Source: a virus. From it: a DNA stretch of 41,813 nt. Position 1 is the first letter of the stretch; every line of letters begins with the position of its first letter. The stretch covers positions 1-41,813 of the IMG/VR virus record IMGVR_UViG_3300040806_000308; one strand, given 5' to 3'. The translations under genes were made by a program, and so were the position numbers. A model generated the notes under the pieces. The model was not told where the DNA came from. It did no database searches and worked only from the letters and a program-made list of their open reading frames with translations. Shown here in pieces: positions 12,593 through 20,267 of the stretch.

Positions 12593-14343
12593 CAACTATT
12601 GTATTCGATATTGAAGCAGACGCCATTGATGCTACTAAGATTTGGTGCATCGTTGGTATCGATAGCCGCACCAATGAGATTAGCTCTTTTGGTCCCGACA
12701 AGATTGCAGAAGGTATCGAATATTTGAAGACGGCTGACAAGATTGTTGGCCACAATATCATCGGCTATGACATTCCGGTTATCAAGAGACTGCACGGCAT
12801 TGACTTGAGCGTAGGCCGCCGAGTGATTGATACCCTTGTTCTTAGCCGACTTTTTAATCCGGTTCGTGAAGGCGGACACGGCCTTGAGTCTTGGGGTTAT
12901 CGCCTCAAGTCCCATAAAATTGAACACAATGAGTTCGATAGATTCACCCCTGAGATGCTTAAGTATTGTGAGCAAGATGTACAATTGAACCTCCGACTTT
13001 TCAATCATCTGAAGATGGAAGTCAAAGGCTTTAGCCGCGAATCAATTGATCTTGAACACGATACTTATCGCATCATTAATCAACAGCGGGACAACGGTTT
13101 CTTGTTGGATATCAAACATGCTACTTGCCTTGTTGCACAATTGAATGATGAGTTGGCTGCGGCAGAAAATGAAGTACACAAAACCTTCACGCCGAAGGAC
13201 GCATCCATTGAATTGGAACCTGTCCTGACTAAGGCCGGTAAGGTTTCGAAGATGGCTCAGGTTGTTGGCGGAACCAAGAAGGTGCGCCTCTCTGATGAAG
13301 AGTATGATAAGGCGTGTGCCAACCCTGACAAATCTTTTGTACGCTGTGATTCGATTCCCTTTAACCTAGGTTCTCGTAAACAGATTGGCGAATACTTGAT
13401 TGAGTTTGGTTGGAAGCCTAAGAAGTTCACGCCAACCAACCAGCCCATCGTTGACGAGACAACCCTAAGTAAGATTGACAACATCCCAGAAGCCAAAGTG
13501 ATTGCTCGTTACTTGATGCTTCAGAAGCGCCTAGCACAAGTTAACTCCTGGCTCAAGGAAGTACAGGACGATGATAGGGTTCGGGGCTATGTCAATGCCA
13601 ATGGTACAATTACAGGACGCATGACACATAGCAATCCCAATATGGCACAAGTACCTAGCACTAACAGCCCTTATGGCCACGAGTGCCGTGCTTGTTGGAC
13701 GGTTGCTGACGGCTACAAGCTAGTGGGTATTGACGCCTCTGGCCTTGAGCTGCGGATGTTGGCCCACTATATGGATGACGAGGCATTCACCTATGAAATT
13801 CTCAACGGCGACGTACACACAGCTAACCAAAGAGCTGCTGGACTTGAATCAAGAAATCAGGCAAAGACTTTCATCTATGCACTCCTATACGGAGCAGGAG
13901 ATGCAAAGCTTGGAAGCGTGGTTGGAGGAAACGCAGACAGCGGCAAAGAACTTCGACAACGTTTCTTCGATAATCTCCCATCATTTAAGACTCTTAAAGA
14001 TAGAGTTGGACGAGCGTCAACAAAGGGATGGGTCAAGGGGCTAGATGGCCGTAAGCTTTTTATTCGCTCTGAGCATGCTGCCCTTAACACTCTGTTACAG
14101 GGTGCCGGAGCCATCGTTATGAAGCAGGCCCTGGTCCTGTTCGAACGCAAGCTTAAGTTTCTTGATGCCAAGTTTGTCTGTAATATTCATGATGAATGGC
14201 AGCTTGAAGTCAAAGAAGATATTGCAGAACAGGTAGGTCAGCTTGGTGTTGAAGCCATCCGAGAGGCAGGCACTGTCCTTAAACTACGGTGTGAACTAGA
14301 TGGAGAATACAAGATTGGAAACAACTGGGCTGAAACACACTAA
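12589..14343 (+). CDS. polA: Family A DNA polymerase, T7-type
   Basis: 584 residues. 3'-5' exonuclease: D7/E9 (FDIEAD), N56 and D61 (GHNIIGYD), D130 (YCEQD). Polymerase: motif A D382 (IDASGLELR), motif B R422-K426-Y430 (RNQAKTFIYALLYGAG), motif C H534-D535-E536. Y430 aligns with T7 Y526 and E. coli F762; the Tyr form is common in virulent phages and makes the enzyme tolerant of dideoxynucleotides. T7 polymerase has 704 residues; the thumb region here (200-300) is short, so the thioredoxin-binding loop is probably missing and processivity must be arranged otherwise (inference). Starts by ATGA overlap with the helicase, with GAGG 7 bases upstream. Confidence 0.95.
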   Translation: MTTIVFDIEADAIDATKIWCIVGIDSRTNEISSFGPDKIAEGIEYLKTADKIVGHNIIGYDIPVIKRLHGIDLSVGRRVIDTLVLSRLFNPVREGGHGLESWGYRLKSHKIEHNEFDRFTPEMLKYCEQDVQLNLRLFNHLKMEVKGFSRESIDLEHDTYRIINQQRDNGFLLDIKHATCLVAQLNDELAAAENEVHKTFTPKDASIELEPVLTKAGKVSKMAQVVGGTKKVRLSDEEYDKACANPDKSFVRCDSIPFNLGSRKQIGEYLIEFGWKPKKFTPTNQPIVDETTLSKIDNIPEAKVIARYLMLQKRLAQVNSWLKEVQDDDRVRGYVNANGTITGRMTHSNPNMAQVPSTNSPYGHECRACWTVADGYKLVGIDASGLELRMLAHYMDDEAFTYEILNGDVHTANQRAAGLESRNQAKTFIYALLYGAGDAKLGSVVGGNADSGKELRQRFFDNLPSFKTLKDRVGRASTKGWVKGLDGRKLFIRSEHAALNTLLQGAGAIVMKQALVLFERKLKFLDAKFVCNIHDEWQLEVKEDIAEQVGQLGVEAIREAGTVLKLRCELDGEYKIGNNWAETH

Positions 14344-14995
14344 ACTGATTTGCCACAGCATTAGGCCCGACGAGGCCGCAAGCAGCATCGAGGACCTCGT
14401 TGCCTACTGTGCCCGAGTCAGCAACCCAAGCAACCAGAACAACAGCAAAACCGCTCCTAGGCTTATTAAGTATTTGATGAAACATAAGCACTGGTCGCCC
14501 TTTGAAATGGCTAGTGTTGGTATTGAGATCAAGACTACTAGGGATATTGCCCGTCAGATACTACGGCACCGAAGCTTCAGCTTTCAAGAATATTCGCAGC
14601 GGTATGCGGACCCTACCCAAGACTTGAACTTTGTTCACCGTGAGGTGAGGCTTCAAGACCCTAACAACCGCCAGAATAGTATCGAAGTTGAAGATGATTT
14701 CCTTGATCTTACTTGGCAGCACTACCAGTTGAATGTTCGCAAGGCAGCAACAGAAGCCTATGCCTGGGCAACAAAGAATGGTATGGCCAAGGAGGTTGCA
14801 AGGAGTGTGTTGCCTGAAGGCCTAACCGAATCAGTGTTGATGATGCATGGAACTGTTCGCTCTTGGTTACATTACATCGAAGTACGGACTGATGAATCAA
14901 CACAAAAAGAGCATAGACAAATCGCTGAAGAGTGTGCTATAATCATCGGACAATTGATGCCAAAGTTTATGGAGATTTACAATGAGCAAGGGTAA
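14300..14995 (+). CDS. thyX: Flavin-dependent thymidylate synthase ThyX
   Basis: 231 residues. ThyX motif RHRSFSFQEYSQRY (89-102) carries the RHRxxS dUMP/FAD-binding signature; the C-terminal RSWLHYIEVR is also typical. Converts dUMP to dTMP with methylene-tetrahydrofolate and FAD, giving the phage its own dTTP supply. Overlaps the polymerase gene by 44 bases, an unusually long overlap, and the ribosome site is weak, so translation is probably coupled. The last bases overlap the GIY-YIG gene, and a promoter candidate lies near its 3' end. Confidence 0.95.
   Translation: MENTRLETTGLKHTKLICHSIRPDEAASSIEDLVAYCARVSNPSNQNNSKTAPRLIKYLMKHKHWSPFEMASVGIEIKTTRDIARQILRHRSFSFQEYSQRYADPTQDLNFVHREVRLQDPNNRQNSIEVEDDFLDLTWQHYQLNVRKAATEAYAWATKNGMAKEVARSVLPEGLTESVLMMHGTVRSWLHYIEVRTDESTQKEHRQIAEECAIIIGQLMPKFMEIYNEQG
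14914..14943 (+). promoter_or_regulatory. Internal promoter with extended -10 in thyX 3' end
   Basis: TAGACA (14914-14919), 18-base spacer, TGC-TATAAT (-10 at 14938-14943). Perfect extended -10 and 5/6 -35. The start near 14950 would serve the gene at 14982 onward. Confidence 0.55.
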
Positions 14996-15497
14996 GAATG
15001 TTATCTTTCAAGATGGTGAGTGGTGGTATGTTGGATGTTCTGATGGTGGGCGTCGGCGTCTGTCGTCGCATCGGCGCAAAAATAAAAAGCGGATGTTTAT
15101 CAACGGCAACTATGTTAATGTCAATCATCCACTTCATAAACCCGGACGCTATGAGAACTTTGAGGACGCTGCCTTTGATTCTCTTAAGAACTATGCTAAG
15201 AGTAAAGAAGGTCAAGTGTACATTATCTCAAACCCCAACTTCAAAGGATGGGTAAAGGTGGGCATGGCTGTTGACGCCAACGACCGGCTCAATAATTATC
15301 AAACCTCTAGCCCCTTTCGAGATTACAAACTCAACTACACCTTTGATACTGAAGACCGCCGAGCCTCTGAGGCCGCAGCACACGCTGCTCTTGATTCTCG
15401 TTTCCCCCGGAACGGCGAGTGGTTTAAGTGTAGTCCCCGGCAAGCGTGGTCCATCATTGCCAATGTTCTTAACCAATCAAACAAGAAGGCAGCATGA
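14982..15497 (+). CDS. GIY-YIG nuclease-superfamily protein (T5orf172-like)
   Basis: 171 residues. The C-terminal domain has VYIISNP (Y80) ... WVKVGMA (G94) ... DRLNNYQT (R102) ... ASEAAAHAAL (E130, H134) ... NGEWF (E146), the T5orf172/Mug113 branch of GIY-YIG nucleases. The N-terminal 60 residues are basic (GGRRRLSSHRRKNKKR) and contain NHPLHKPGRY, probably a separate DNA-binding part. Could be a homing-type endonuclease or a resident nuclease acting in recombination or host DNA attack; it sits between ThyX and an exonuclease and is fully embedded in the operon (overlaps at both ends), which favours a resident function. GGAG is 7 bases upstream. Confidence 0.82.
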   Translation: MSKGKNVIFQDGEWWYVGCSDGGRRRLSSHRRKNKKRMFINGNYVNVNHPLHKPGRYENFEDAAFDSLKNYAKSKEGQVYIISNPNFKGWVKVGMAVDANDRLNNYQTSSPFRDYKLNYTFDTEDRRASEAAAHAALDSRFPRNGEWFKCSPRQAWSIIANVLNQSNKKAA

Positions 15498-16378
15498 AAA
15501 AACTAGACACGCTCGTTGAGGATATCTATGGAATGCTTGACGGCCTCTCTCACGGGAAGCCGTTAGGTATTAACGAGGAAGAATTAGATGTAACGCTAGC
15601 AAACATAAAGCAAAGCATCCTTGAATGGTCTAACCCTTCTGAGCGCAACAAGACTTTCACGCTTCGTATGTCTAACATTGGACGACCTGTGCGCCAATTG
15701 TGGTACGAAAGCCGCGCAGGTGATTCAAATCATGTACCCAAAGCTTCTGATCAAATCAAGTTCCTTTATGGCCACATCCTAGAAGAGATCGTCTTGATGT
15801 TGGCACGGGCCGCAGGCCACGCCGTTACTGATCAACAGAAAGATGCAGAGGTTGCAGGCATCACGGGCCACATGGACTCAAAGATTGATGGGGAGGTTGT
15901 GGATGTTAAGACTGCATCACGCTTTGCGTTCGCTAAGTTCCAGAATGGGGCGCTGTTTAACGATGATCCTTTTGGTTATCTTGCTCAGCTTTCTGCCTAT
16001 GAGACCTCAGAAGGAACCAGTAACGGTGGCTTCTTGGTTATCAACAAAGAGAGTGGCGAACTCTGTTTATATCGGCCCGTTGATTTAGAAAAGCCGAATG
16101 TGCCTGAGAAGATTGAGAGTATTAAAAAGGCTTTGAGTGTTGACGAGCCGCCTACCCGCTGCTATAATCCTGTTGCAGATGGTAAGTCCGGCAACATGAA
16201 GCTGCCTAAGAACTGCGTCTTCTGTCCCTTCAAGTTTGAGTGTCATTCAGATGCTAATGACTTCGATGGGCTTCGGGTCTTTAAATATTCTAGCGGCCCT
16301 GTATATCTAACTGATGTGGTTAATACCCCACGAGTAGAAGAGATAACAAATGAATTCAAAAAAGATGAAGCGTATTAA
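15494..16378 (+). CDS. PD-(D/E)XK exonuclease, Cas4/RecB-like
   Basis: 294 residues. Motifs of the RecB-like nuclease fold: H94/E97 in YGHILEE, D128 in GHMDSKI, D137-x-K139 in VVDVKTAS, and Q165 in GYLAQLSAYE. Three cysteines near the C-terminus (C241, C244, C250 in CVFCPFKFEC), with C223 as a possible fourth, could hold an iron-sulfur cluster as in Cas4/AddB enzymes. Likely replaces T7 gp6 as the 5'-3' exonuclease for primer removal, recombination and host DNA breakdown (inference from its place between polymerase and endonuclease I). A strong promoter candidate lies inside at 16140. Confidence 0.88.
   Translation: MKKLDTLVEDIYGMLDGLSHGKPLGINEEELDVTLANIKQSILEWSNPSERNKTFTLRMSNIGRPVRQLWYESRAGDSNHVPKASDQIKFLYGHILEEIVLMLARAAGHAVTDQQKDAEVAGITGHMDSKIDGEVVDVKTASRFAFAKFQNGALFNDDPFGYLAQLSAYETSEGTSNGGFLVINKESGELCLYRPVDLEKPNVPEKIESIKKALSVDEPPTRCYNPVADGKSGNMKLPKNCVFCPFKFECHSDANDFDGLRVFKYSSGPVYLTDVVNTPRVEEITNEFKKDEAY
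16140..16168 (+). promoter_or_regulatory. Internal promoter with extended -10 in exonuclease gene
   Basis: TTGACG (16140-16145), 17-base spacer, TGC-TATAAT (-10 at 16163-16168). Only one base differs from consensus over both hexamers plus the extended TG. Would start near 16176 and read the genes from 16350 through the RNR. Confidence 0.65.
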
Positions 16379-16625
16379 CCGCCATGTGGCTGACCTACTT
16401 GTACTATGGCTCAAGAGTCTATTGAACGAAGAGGATGCGGCGGGTGTCAATCTAAGCAACTACAAGGAATTGATGCCCGACCAAACCCATGTGTTCCTAC
16501 AGGGCAAGCTCAGCCTGAGCGCCTATTCCGAAAAATGGATGCGCAAGCGGCTTAAGAAGCTTGTTACCCTTCACCCTAACAGGGCCATTGAGTCCTTTGG
16601 ATTAGCGGATGTTACAGCAGCTTGA
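16350..16625 (+). CDS. Hypothetical basic protein, 91 aa
   Basis: ATG at 16350 with AGAAGAGA upstream; overlaps the exonuclease end by 29 bases. Basic helical protein (KWMRKRLKKLVTLHP); possibly nucleic-acid binding. No family recognised. Confidence 0.7.
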   Translation: MNSKKMKRINRHVADLLVLWLKSLLNEEDAAGVNLSNYKELMPDQTHVFLQGKLSLSAYSEKWMRKRLKKLVTLHPNRAIESFGLADVTAA

Positions 16626-16779
16626 AGATGCGGACTATCCCCTGGACCTGTTGATTGTTGGACTAGCCCAGTTGTTGACGACCGGCATGAAAGTAGATGA
16701 CATTGATCACTATACATTAAAGAAACTTAAAGATGCGGCCACAACACAACTGGAATTACTAGAGGCAAAAATACATTGA
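16609..16779 (+). CDS. Hypothetical protein, 56 aa
   Basis: A frame that overlaps the previous gene by 17 bases and the next by 4 (TTGA). Two helices, Leu-rich (YPLDLLIVGLAQLLTT, then a charged helix LKKLKDAATTQLELLEAK). Without it there would be a 150-base hole in an otherwise gapless operon, which supports it being real. Function unknown. Confidence 0.65.
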   Translation: MLQQLEDADYPLDLLIVGLAQLLTTGMKVDDIDHYTLKKLKDAATTQLELLEAKIH

Positions 16780-17213
16780 AGATTAGAAGCGGCTCACGGA
16801 AGCCAAGAGTTCAAAGGCCGGTTGAAAAAGACTTGGTTACTGGATACGATTCAAACTTTGAATACGAATTGCACCAAGGCGTGTTGAAGACTTGGGACTT
16901 CCATTCCGAGACAATTGATTATATAATTGAACACACCTACCATCCAGACTTTATCAAGCAGATAGACGGCAAGACAATCTTGGTTGAGGCTAAGGGCCGC
17001 TTCTGGGACAACGCAGAATTCAGCAAGTACATTTGGATTGACAAGGCTCTGCCTGACAACTACGAACTTGTGTTTCTTTTTGCTGAGCCTAACGCACCCA
17101 TGCCACAGGCCAAGCGCCGCAAGGACGGCACCAAACGTACCCACGCTGAGTGGGCAGATTCAAAAGGGTTTAGGTGGTATAGTGAATTTAGTTTTCCTGA
17201 GGAGTGGCAATGA
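16776..17213 (+). CDS. Endonuclease I / Holliday junction resolvase, T7 gp3-like
   Basis: 145 residues, matching T7 endonuclease I (149) in size. Catalytic pattern: E29 in SNFEYELHQ, D58 in YHPDFI, E71 and K73 in ILVEAKGRF, the PD-(D/E)XK set corresponding to T7 E20, D55, E65 and K67. Cuts branched DNA, resolving concatemer junctions before packaging and helping degrade host DNA. Starts at TTG in a TTGA overlap, with AGAGG about 10 bases upstream; no ATG occurs before the catalytic residues. Confidence 0.93.
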   Translation: MKIRSGSRKPRVQRPVEKDLVTGYDSNFEYELHQGVLKTWDFHSETIDYIIEHTYHPDFIKQIDGKTILVEAKGRFWDNAEFSKYIWIDKALPDNYELVFLFAEPNAPMPQAKRRKDGTKRTHAEWADSKGFRWYSEFSFPEEWQ

Positions 17214-17344
17214 TCGACCGGAAGCAAGAACGAATTGAACGCTTTCAACGCAAGAAAAAACCAAAGAACAACACGGCACCTAAGCCTAAGAAAGTTACCA
17301 AGCACTACAAAAACTTAGAAGATTACTACGAGGACTACGAATGA
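17210..17344 (+). CDS. Small protein, 44 aa, basic N- and acidic C-terminus
   Basis: ATG overlaps the endonuclease stop (ATGA), GAGGAG is well placed, and the stop overlaps the RNR ATG. Charge pattern: Arg/Lys-rich first 33 residues, then LEDYYEDYE. Too short to classify; likely disordered. The perfect junctions argue for a real gene. Confidence 0.65.
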   Translation: MIDRKQERIERFQRKKKPKNNTAPKPKKVTKHYKNLEDYYEDYE

Positions 17345-19242
17345 AAGATCAATACGGAATGGATGTTTATCAACAGTACATCCACAAAAGCCGCTATGCC
17401 CGTTACATTCCCGAAGAACAGCGCCGTGAGCGTTGGGATGAAACGGTCAATCGGTATGTGAATTACTTCAAAGATCGCGGAAGCCTTGAAGAATCTGAAG
17501 CTAATCGGCTCTCTAACGCTATCATGAATCTTGAAGTAATGCCTTCGATGCGGGCACTCATGACGGCAGGCAAGGCCCTAGATCGGGACAACGTGGCAGG
17601 CTTCAATTGTAGTTATATTCCTATTGATCATCCTCGTGCCTTTGATGAAATGATGTACATCCTTATGTGCGGCACGGGTGTTGGCTTCAGTGTTGAGCGC
17701 CAGTACATCACGAAGCTGCCTGAGGTTGCTGAAGAAATGCACCCTACTGAGACTGTCATCTACGTTGTTGATAGCAAGATTGGGTGGGCTAAGTCCTTCA
17801 GGGAACTAGTCACCTTGTTGTATGCTGGCCAAGTCCCAACTTGGGATGTGTCTGGTGTGCGGCCCGCTGGCGCCCCGCTTAAGACCTTTGGTGGCCGTGC
17901 CTCTGGCCCTGAGCCTCTTGTTGACCTGTTCAAATTTACGGTTGATCTCTTCAAGAATGCTGCAGGCCGCAAGCTAAGCTCCATCGAATGCCACGATCTT
18001 TGTTGCAAGATTGCACAGATTGTTGTGGTTGGTGGCGTCAGGCGCTCTGCCCTAATCTCTTTGAGTAATTTGACTGATGATCGTATTCGACGGGCTAAGC
18101 ACGGCTCTTGGTGGGAGACTAACCCCCATCGTGGCCTTGCAAACAACAGCGCCTGTTACACTGAGAAGCCGGACTTCGAAGCCTTCCTGAATGAGTGGGT
18201 CAGCCTTTATGAATCTCGCTCTGGTGAGCGTGGTATGTTCAGCCGTGTGGCAAGCCAGAAACAAGCAGCCAAGAATGGGCGCCGTGATGCGGACTGGGAC
18301 TTCGGAACCAACCCATGCTCAGAAATCATTCTGCGTCCCAACCAGTTTTGTAACCTGAGTGAGGTTGTTGTACGGCCTAACGATACCTATGAAACCTTGT
18401 TGGACAAGGTAGAAATTGCAACTATCATTGGTACGCTTCAAGCAACACTCACTGACTTCCGATACCTTCGGGCTATTTGGCGCCGCAACACAGAGGAGGA
18501 GGCTCTGTTGGGCGTTAGCCTGACTGGTATCCTTGATCATCCTGTACTGTCCGGCAAGAAGGCCAAGATGGACGGTAAGACTTTGCCTGAGATTCTTGAA
18601 GGCCTTAGGCAGCATGCCGTAGACATTAATGCTGATTGGTCCCAAAGGTTAGGCATCAATCAAAGTGCGGCCATCACCTGCGTTAAGCCCAGCGGTACGG
18701 TAAGCCAACTGGTGGATAGTGCTTCAGGGATTCATGGGCGCTTCGCTGAGCATTATATTCGGCGGGTGCGGGCTGACATGCGAGACCCCCTGTGTGGCGT
18801 CTTAGAAGCCGCTGGAGTGCCTTCTGAGGTGGATGTTATGTCCCCAACCACCAAGGTCTTTAGCTTCCCTAAGCAGGCTCCAGGGAACGCTGTGTTCGCT
18901 TCAGACCAGACGGGTGTTGAGCAACTTGAGATTTGGGACACCTATCAGAAACATTGGTGTGAACACAAGCCATCGATCACTGTTTACTATCGTGATGATG
19001 AATTCTTGACCATTGGTAACTGGATGTACAACCGCTTTGATGAAGTGTCGGGGGTTAGCTTCCTGCCATACAGTGATCATACTTATCAGCAGGCACCCTA
19101 CGAGGCAATCAACAAAGACCAATACACCGAATTACTCAAAGTTCAACCCAAGATTGTGGACTGGGATATTGTTGAGGAGTCTGATGTTACTGAAGGCTCT
19201 CAGGAGCTAGCGTGTGTGGGTGGCGCCTGTGAATTACCCTGA
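17341..19242 (+). CDS. Class II adenosylcobalamin-dependent ribonucleotide reductase
   Basis: 633 residues. Active-site loop NPCSEI: C326 (thiyl radical), E328; redox pair C90 (FNCSY) and C337 (FCNLSE); C-terminal shuttle cysteines C625 and C630 (CVGGAC). No small radical subunit is encoded nearby and the length fits the monomeric class II (Lactobacillus RTPR-like) group, which needs adenosylcobalamin rather than oxygen or iron. Reduces ribonucleotides to deoxyribonucleotides for phage DNA synthesis. The infection therefore depends on host or environmental B12. Overlaps neighbours at both ends. Specificity for di- or triphosphates cannot be read from the sequence. Confidence 0.95.
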   Translation: MKDQYGMDVYQQYIHKSRYARYIPEEQRRERWDETVNRYVNYFKDRGSLEESEANRLSNAIMNLEVMPSMRALMTAGKALDRDNVAGFNCSYIPIDHPRAFDEMMYILMCGTGVGFSVERQYITKLPEVAEEMHPTETVIYVVDSKIGWAKSFRELVTLLYAGQVPTWDVSGVRPAGAPLKTFGGRASGPEPLVDLFKFTVDLFKNAAGRKLSSIECHDLCCKIAQIVVVGGVRRSALISLSNLTDDRIRRAKHGSWWETNPHRGLANNSACYTEKPDFEAFLNEWVSLYESRSGERGMFSRVASQKQAAKNGRRDADWDFGTNPCSEIILRPNQFCNLSEVVVRPNDTYETLLDKVEIATIIGTLQATLTDFRYLRAIWRRNTEEEALLGVSLTGILDHPVLSGKKAKMDGKTLPEILEGLRQHAVDINADWSQRLGINQSAAITCVKPSGTVSQLVDSASGIHGRFAEHYIRRVRADMRDPLCGVLEAAGVPSEVDVMSPTTKVFSFPKQAPGNAVFASDQTGVEQLEIWDTYQKHWCEHKPSITVYYRDDEFLTIGNWMYNRFDEVSGVSFLPYSDHTYQQAPYEAINKDQYTELLKVQPKIVDWDIVEESDVTEGSQELACVGGACELP

Positions 19243-19420
19243 AATATCTCACCTATGTAACAGGTTTGGTGTTGTATGCAAAGAATATGGGGCTTCAGGG
19301 AAGATGGTCTCTGGCCCCATCACCAGCCAAGCACTTAAACCTGTTGACTTTTGCCCCGTATGTGGGTTAGCATCTAGGGAACGGGTACAACGACTCATTG
19401 AGGAAATTAGCCATGATTAA
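19214..19420 (+). CDS. Small cysteine-rich protein, GTG start
   Basis: 68 residues. GTG at 19214 has AGGAG 7 bases upstream, inside the RNR 3' end; a GTG five codons later is possible. Cys at 15 and 22 plus CPVC (47-50) could bind zinc. No known family. Overlaps RNR by 29 bases. Confidence 0.62.
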   Translation: MWVAPVNYPEISHLCNRFGVVCKEYGASGKMVSGPITSQALKPVDFCPVCGLASRERVQRLIEEISHD

Positions 19421-19649
19421 ACCTGACGATATTATTAATACCATGCTTGATTACTATGACTCAGATATAAACAAACACCTCATGAACATTGAGATTATGA
19501 TTACTAATCCAATGGCCTTTCATGACCACGACAAATTCAACGAGGCTATTGAGAGCCAACTAGACTTGATCACTGAGTCTAAGGATCGAAAGGAAGCTTT
19601 GCTTCTGGTGCGGGATTATCTTCTAGACTGGGATGAAAGCATTGCGTGA
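19413..19649 (+). CDS. Hypothetical protein, 78 aa
   Basis: ATG at 19413 with GAGGA upstream; an in-frame start at 19398 lies before that site. Acidic helical protein, no family recognised. Overlaps both neighbours. Confidence 0.68.
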   Translation: MIKPDDIINTMLDYYDSDINKHLMNIEIMITNPMAFHDHDKFNEAIESQLDLITESKDRKEALLLVRDYLLDWDESIA

Positions 19650-19875
19650 AGGTAACGTAGTAAGCTTTCGTATTTACTTCGACGGTAAGGGTGTGCTAGG
19701 CTCTGAGCTTAGCCGCCTTCCAAGTGAGGATGTTCATAAGGTCTTCAAAGATCAACACGATCAGCGCATCATAAACAAGATTCTTGATGTAGCCATGAGA
19801 AATTTTGAAGACCTTCATGAACGAATTGAAGCGGAGTTAGATGCTATTAACCACGGCGGGAACGAGCAGTCTTAG
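19633..19875 (+). CDS. Hypothetical protein, 80 aa
   Basis: ATG inside the end of the previous gene; weak ribosome site. Mixed protein with an acidic C-terminal helix. Its last 29 bases overlap the end of a minus-strand gene, marking the start of the convergent junction. Confidence 0.65.
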   Translation: MKALREGNVVSFRIYFDGKGVLGSELSRLPSEDVHKVFKDQHDQRIINKILDVAMRNFEDLHERIEAELDAINHGGNEQS

Positions 19876-20104
19876 CAGCAATCTTCTTAGGCTGCGCAGA
19901 ATGTTGCTTACCGGCCTTAGTGTCTTGGCGTTTCTTGCGGGATGTTGCGGCATACTCAGCAGCCGTCAGAGACTGTCGAGCCTTCTTAGGTAGGTAACGC
20001 TCTCCGGTTGCTTTAGGTCCTTGGGTACTGGGCTTGCCGGACTTCGTACCCCATTCTTCGTTCGTCCATTTCTTTAAAGACTTTTGAGGTTTTTTTAACG
20101 ACAT
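19847..20104 (-). CDS. Small basic protein, marine-phage type (SLKKW / GERYLPKKAR)
   Basis: 85 residues, very rich in Lys/Arg/Ala. The stretches SLKKWTNEEWGTKSGKPSTQ and GERYLPKKAR are ones I recall from small conserved proteins of marine T4-like and other phages. Function unknown; charge suggests nucleic-acid binding or packing in the virion. Last gene of the long leftward run; its ATG (20104-20102) overlaps the ATG of a plus-strand gene (20103). Confidence 0.78.
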   Translation of the reverse strand: MSLKKPQKSLKKWTNEEWGTKSGKPSTQGPKATGERYLPKKARQSLTAAEYAATSRKKRQDTKAGKQHSAQPKKIAAKTARSRRG

Positions 20105-20267
20105 GATTCACCAATTTTTTGAGTTTTGTGTGTATGTGCTGGAAGTGATTGGCTACCATACGGGTATGGGATACGAACTAGCCAACATTGTTATCTTTGT
20201 GTTCCTTCAACCAGCCCTTATTCTGTTGTTCTTTATTCTTTGGGTGCGGGCGCTAAGATCAACTTAG
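20103..20267 (+). CDS. 54-aa membrane protein set inside the leftward gene run
   Basis: Plus-strand frame filling exactly the gap between two minus-strand genes: its ATG overlaps the ATG of the left one, its stop overlaps the stop of the right one. One strong membrane span (ANIVIFVFLQPALILLFFILW), a weaker hydrophobic N-terminus, and a basic end (VRALRST). Similar short membrane proteins (ending LQPALILLFF) occur in marine phages as far as I recall. The lysozyme gene 470 bases away makes a holin-like role possible. It would be expressed as the last gene of the rightward transcript. Ribosome site is weak. Confidence 0.6.
   Translation: MIHQFFEFCVYVLEVIGYHTGMGYELANIVIFVFLQPALILLFFILWVRALRST

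Larger units (their letters stand above)
19847..20267. other. Convergent junction of rightward and leftward transcription
   Basis: Plus-strand genes end at 19875 and 20267, and minus-strand genes end at 19847 and 20264, so the two gene sets interlock by overlap rather than meeting at a terminator. No bidirectional hairpin with T-runs is visible here. Transcripts from both sides must overlap in antisense for at least 400 bases. Confidence 0.7.

Noticed and set aside
14982-15497. Inserted homing endonuclease element
   Set aside because: The gene overlaps both neighbours by exact coding junctions and interrupts no gene, so there is no sign of recent insertion.
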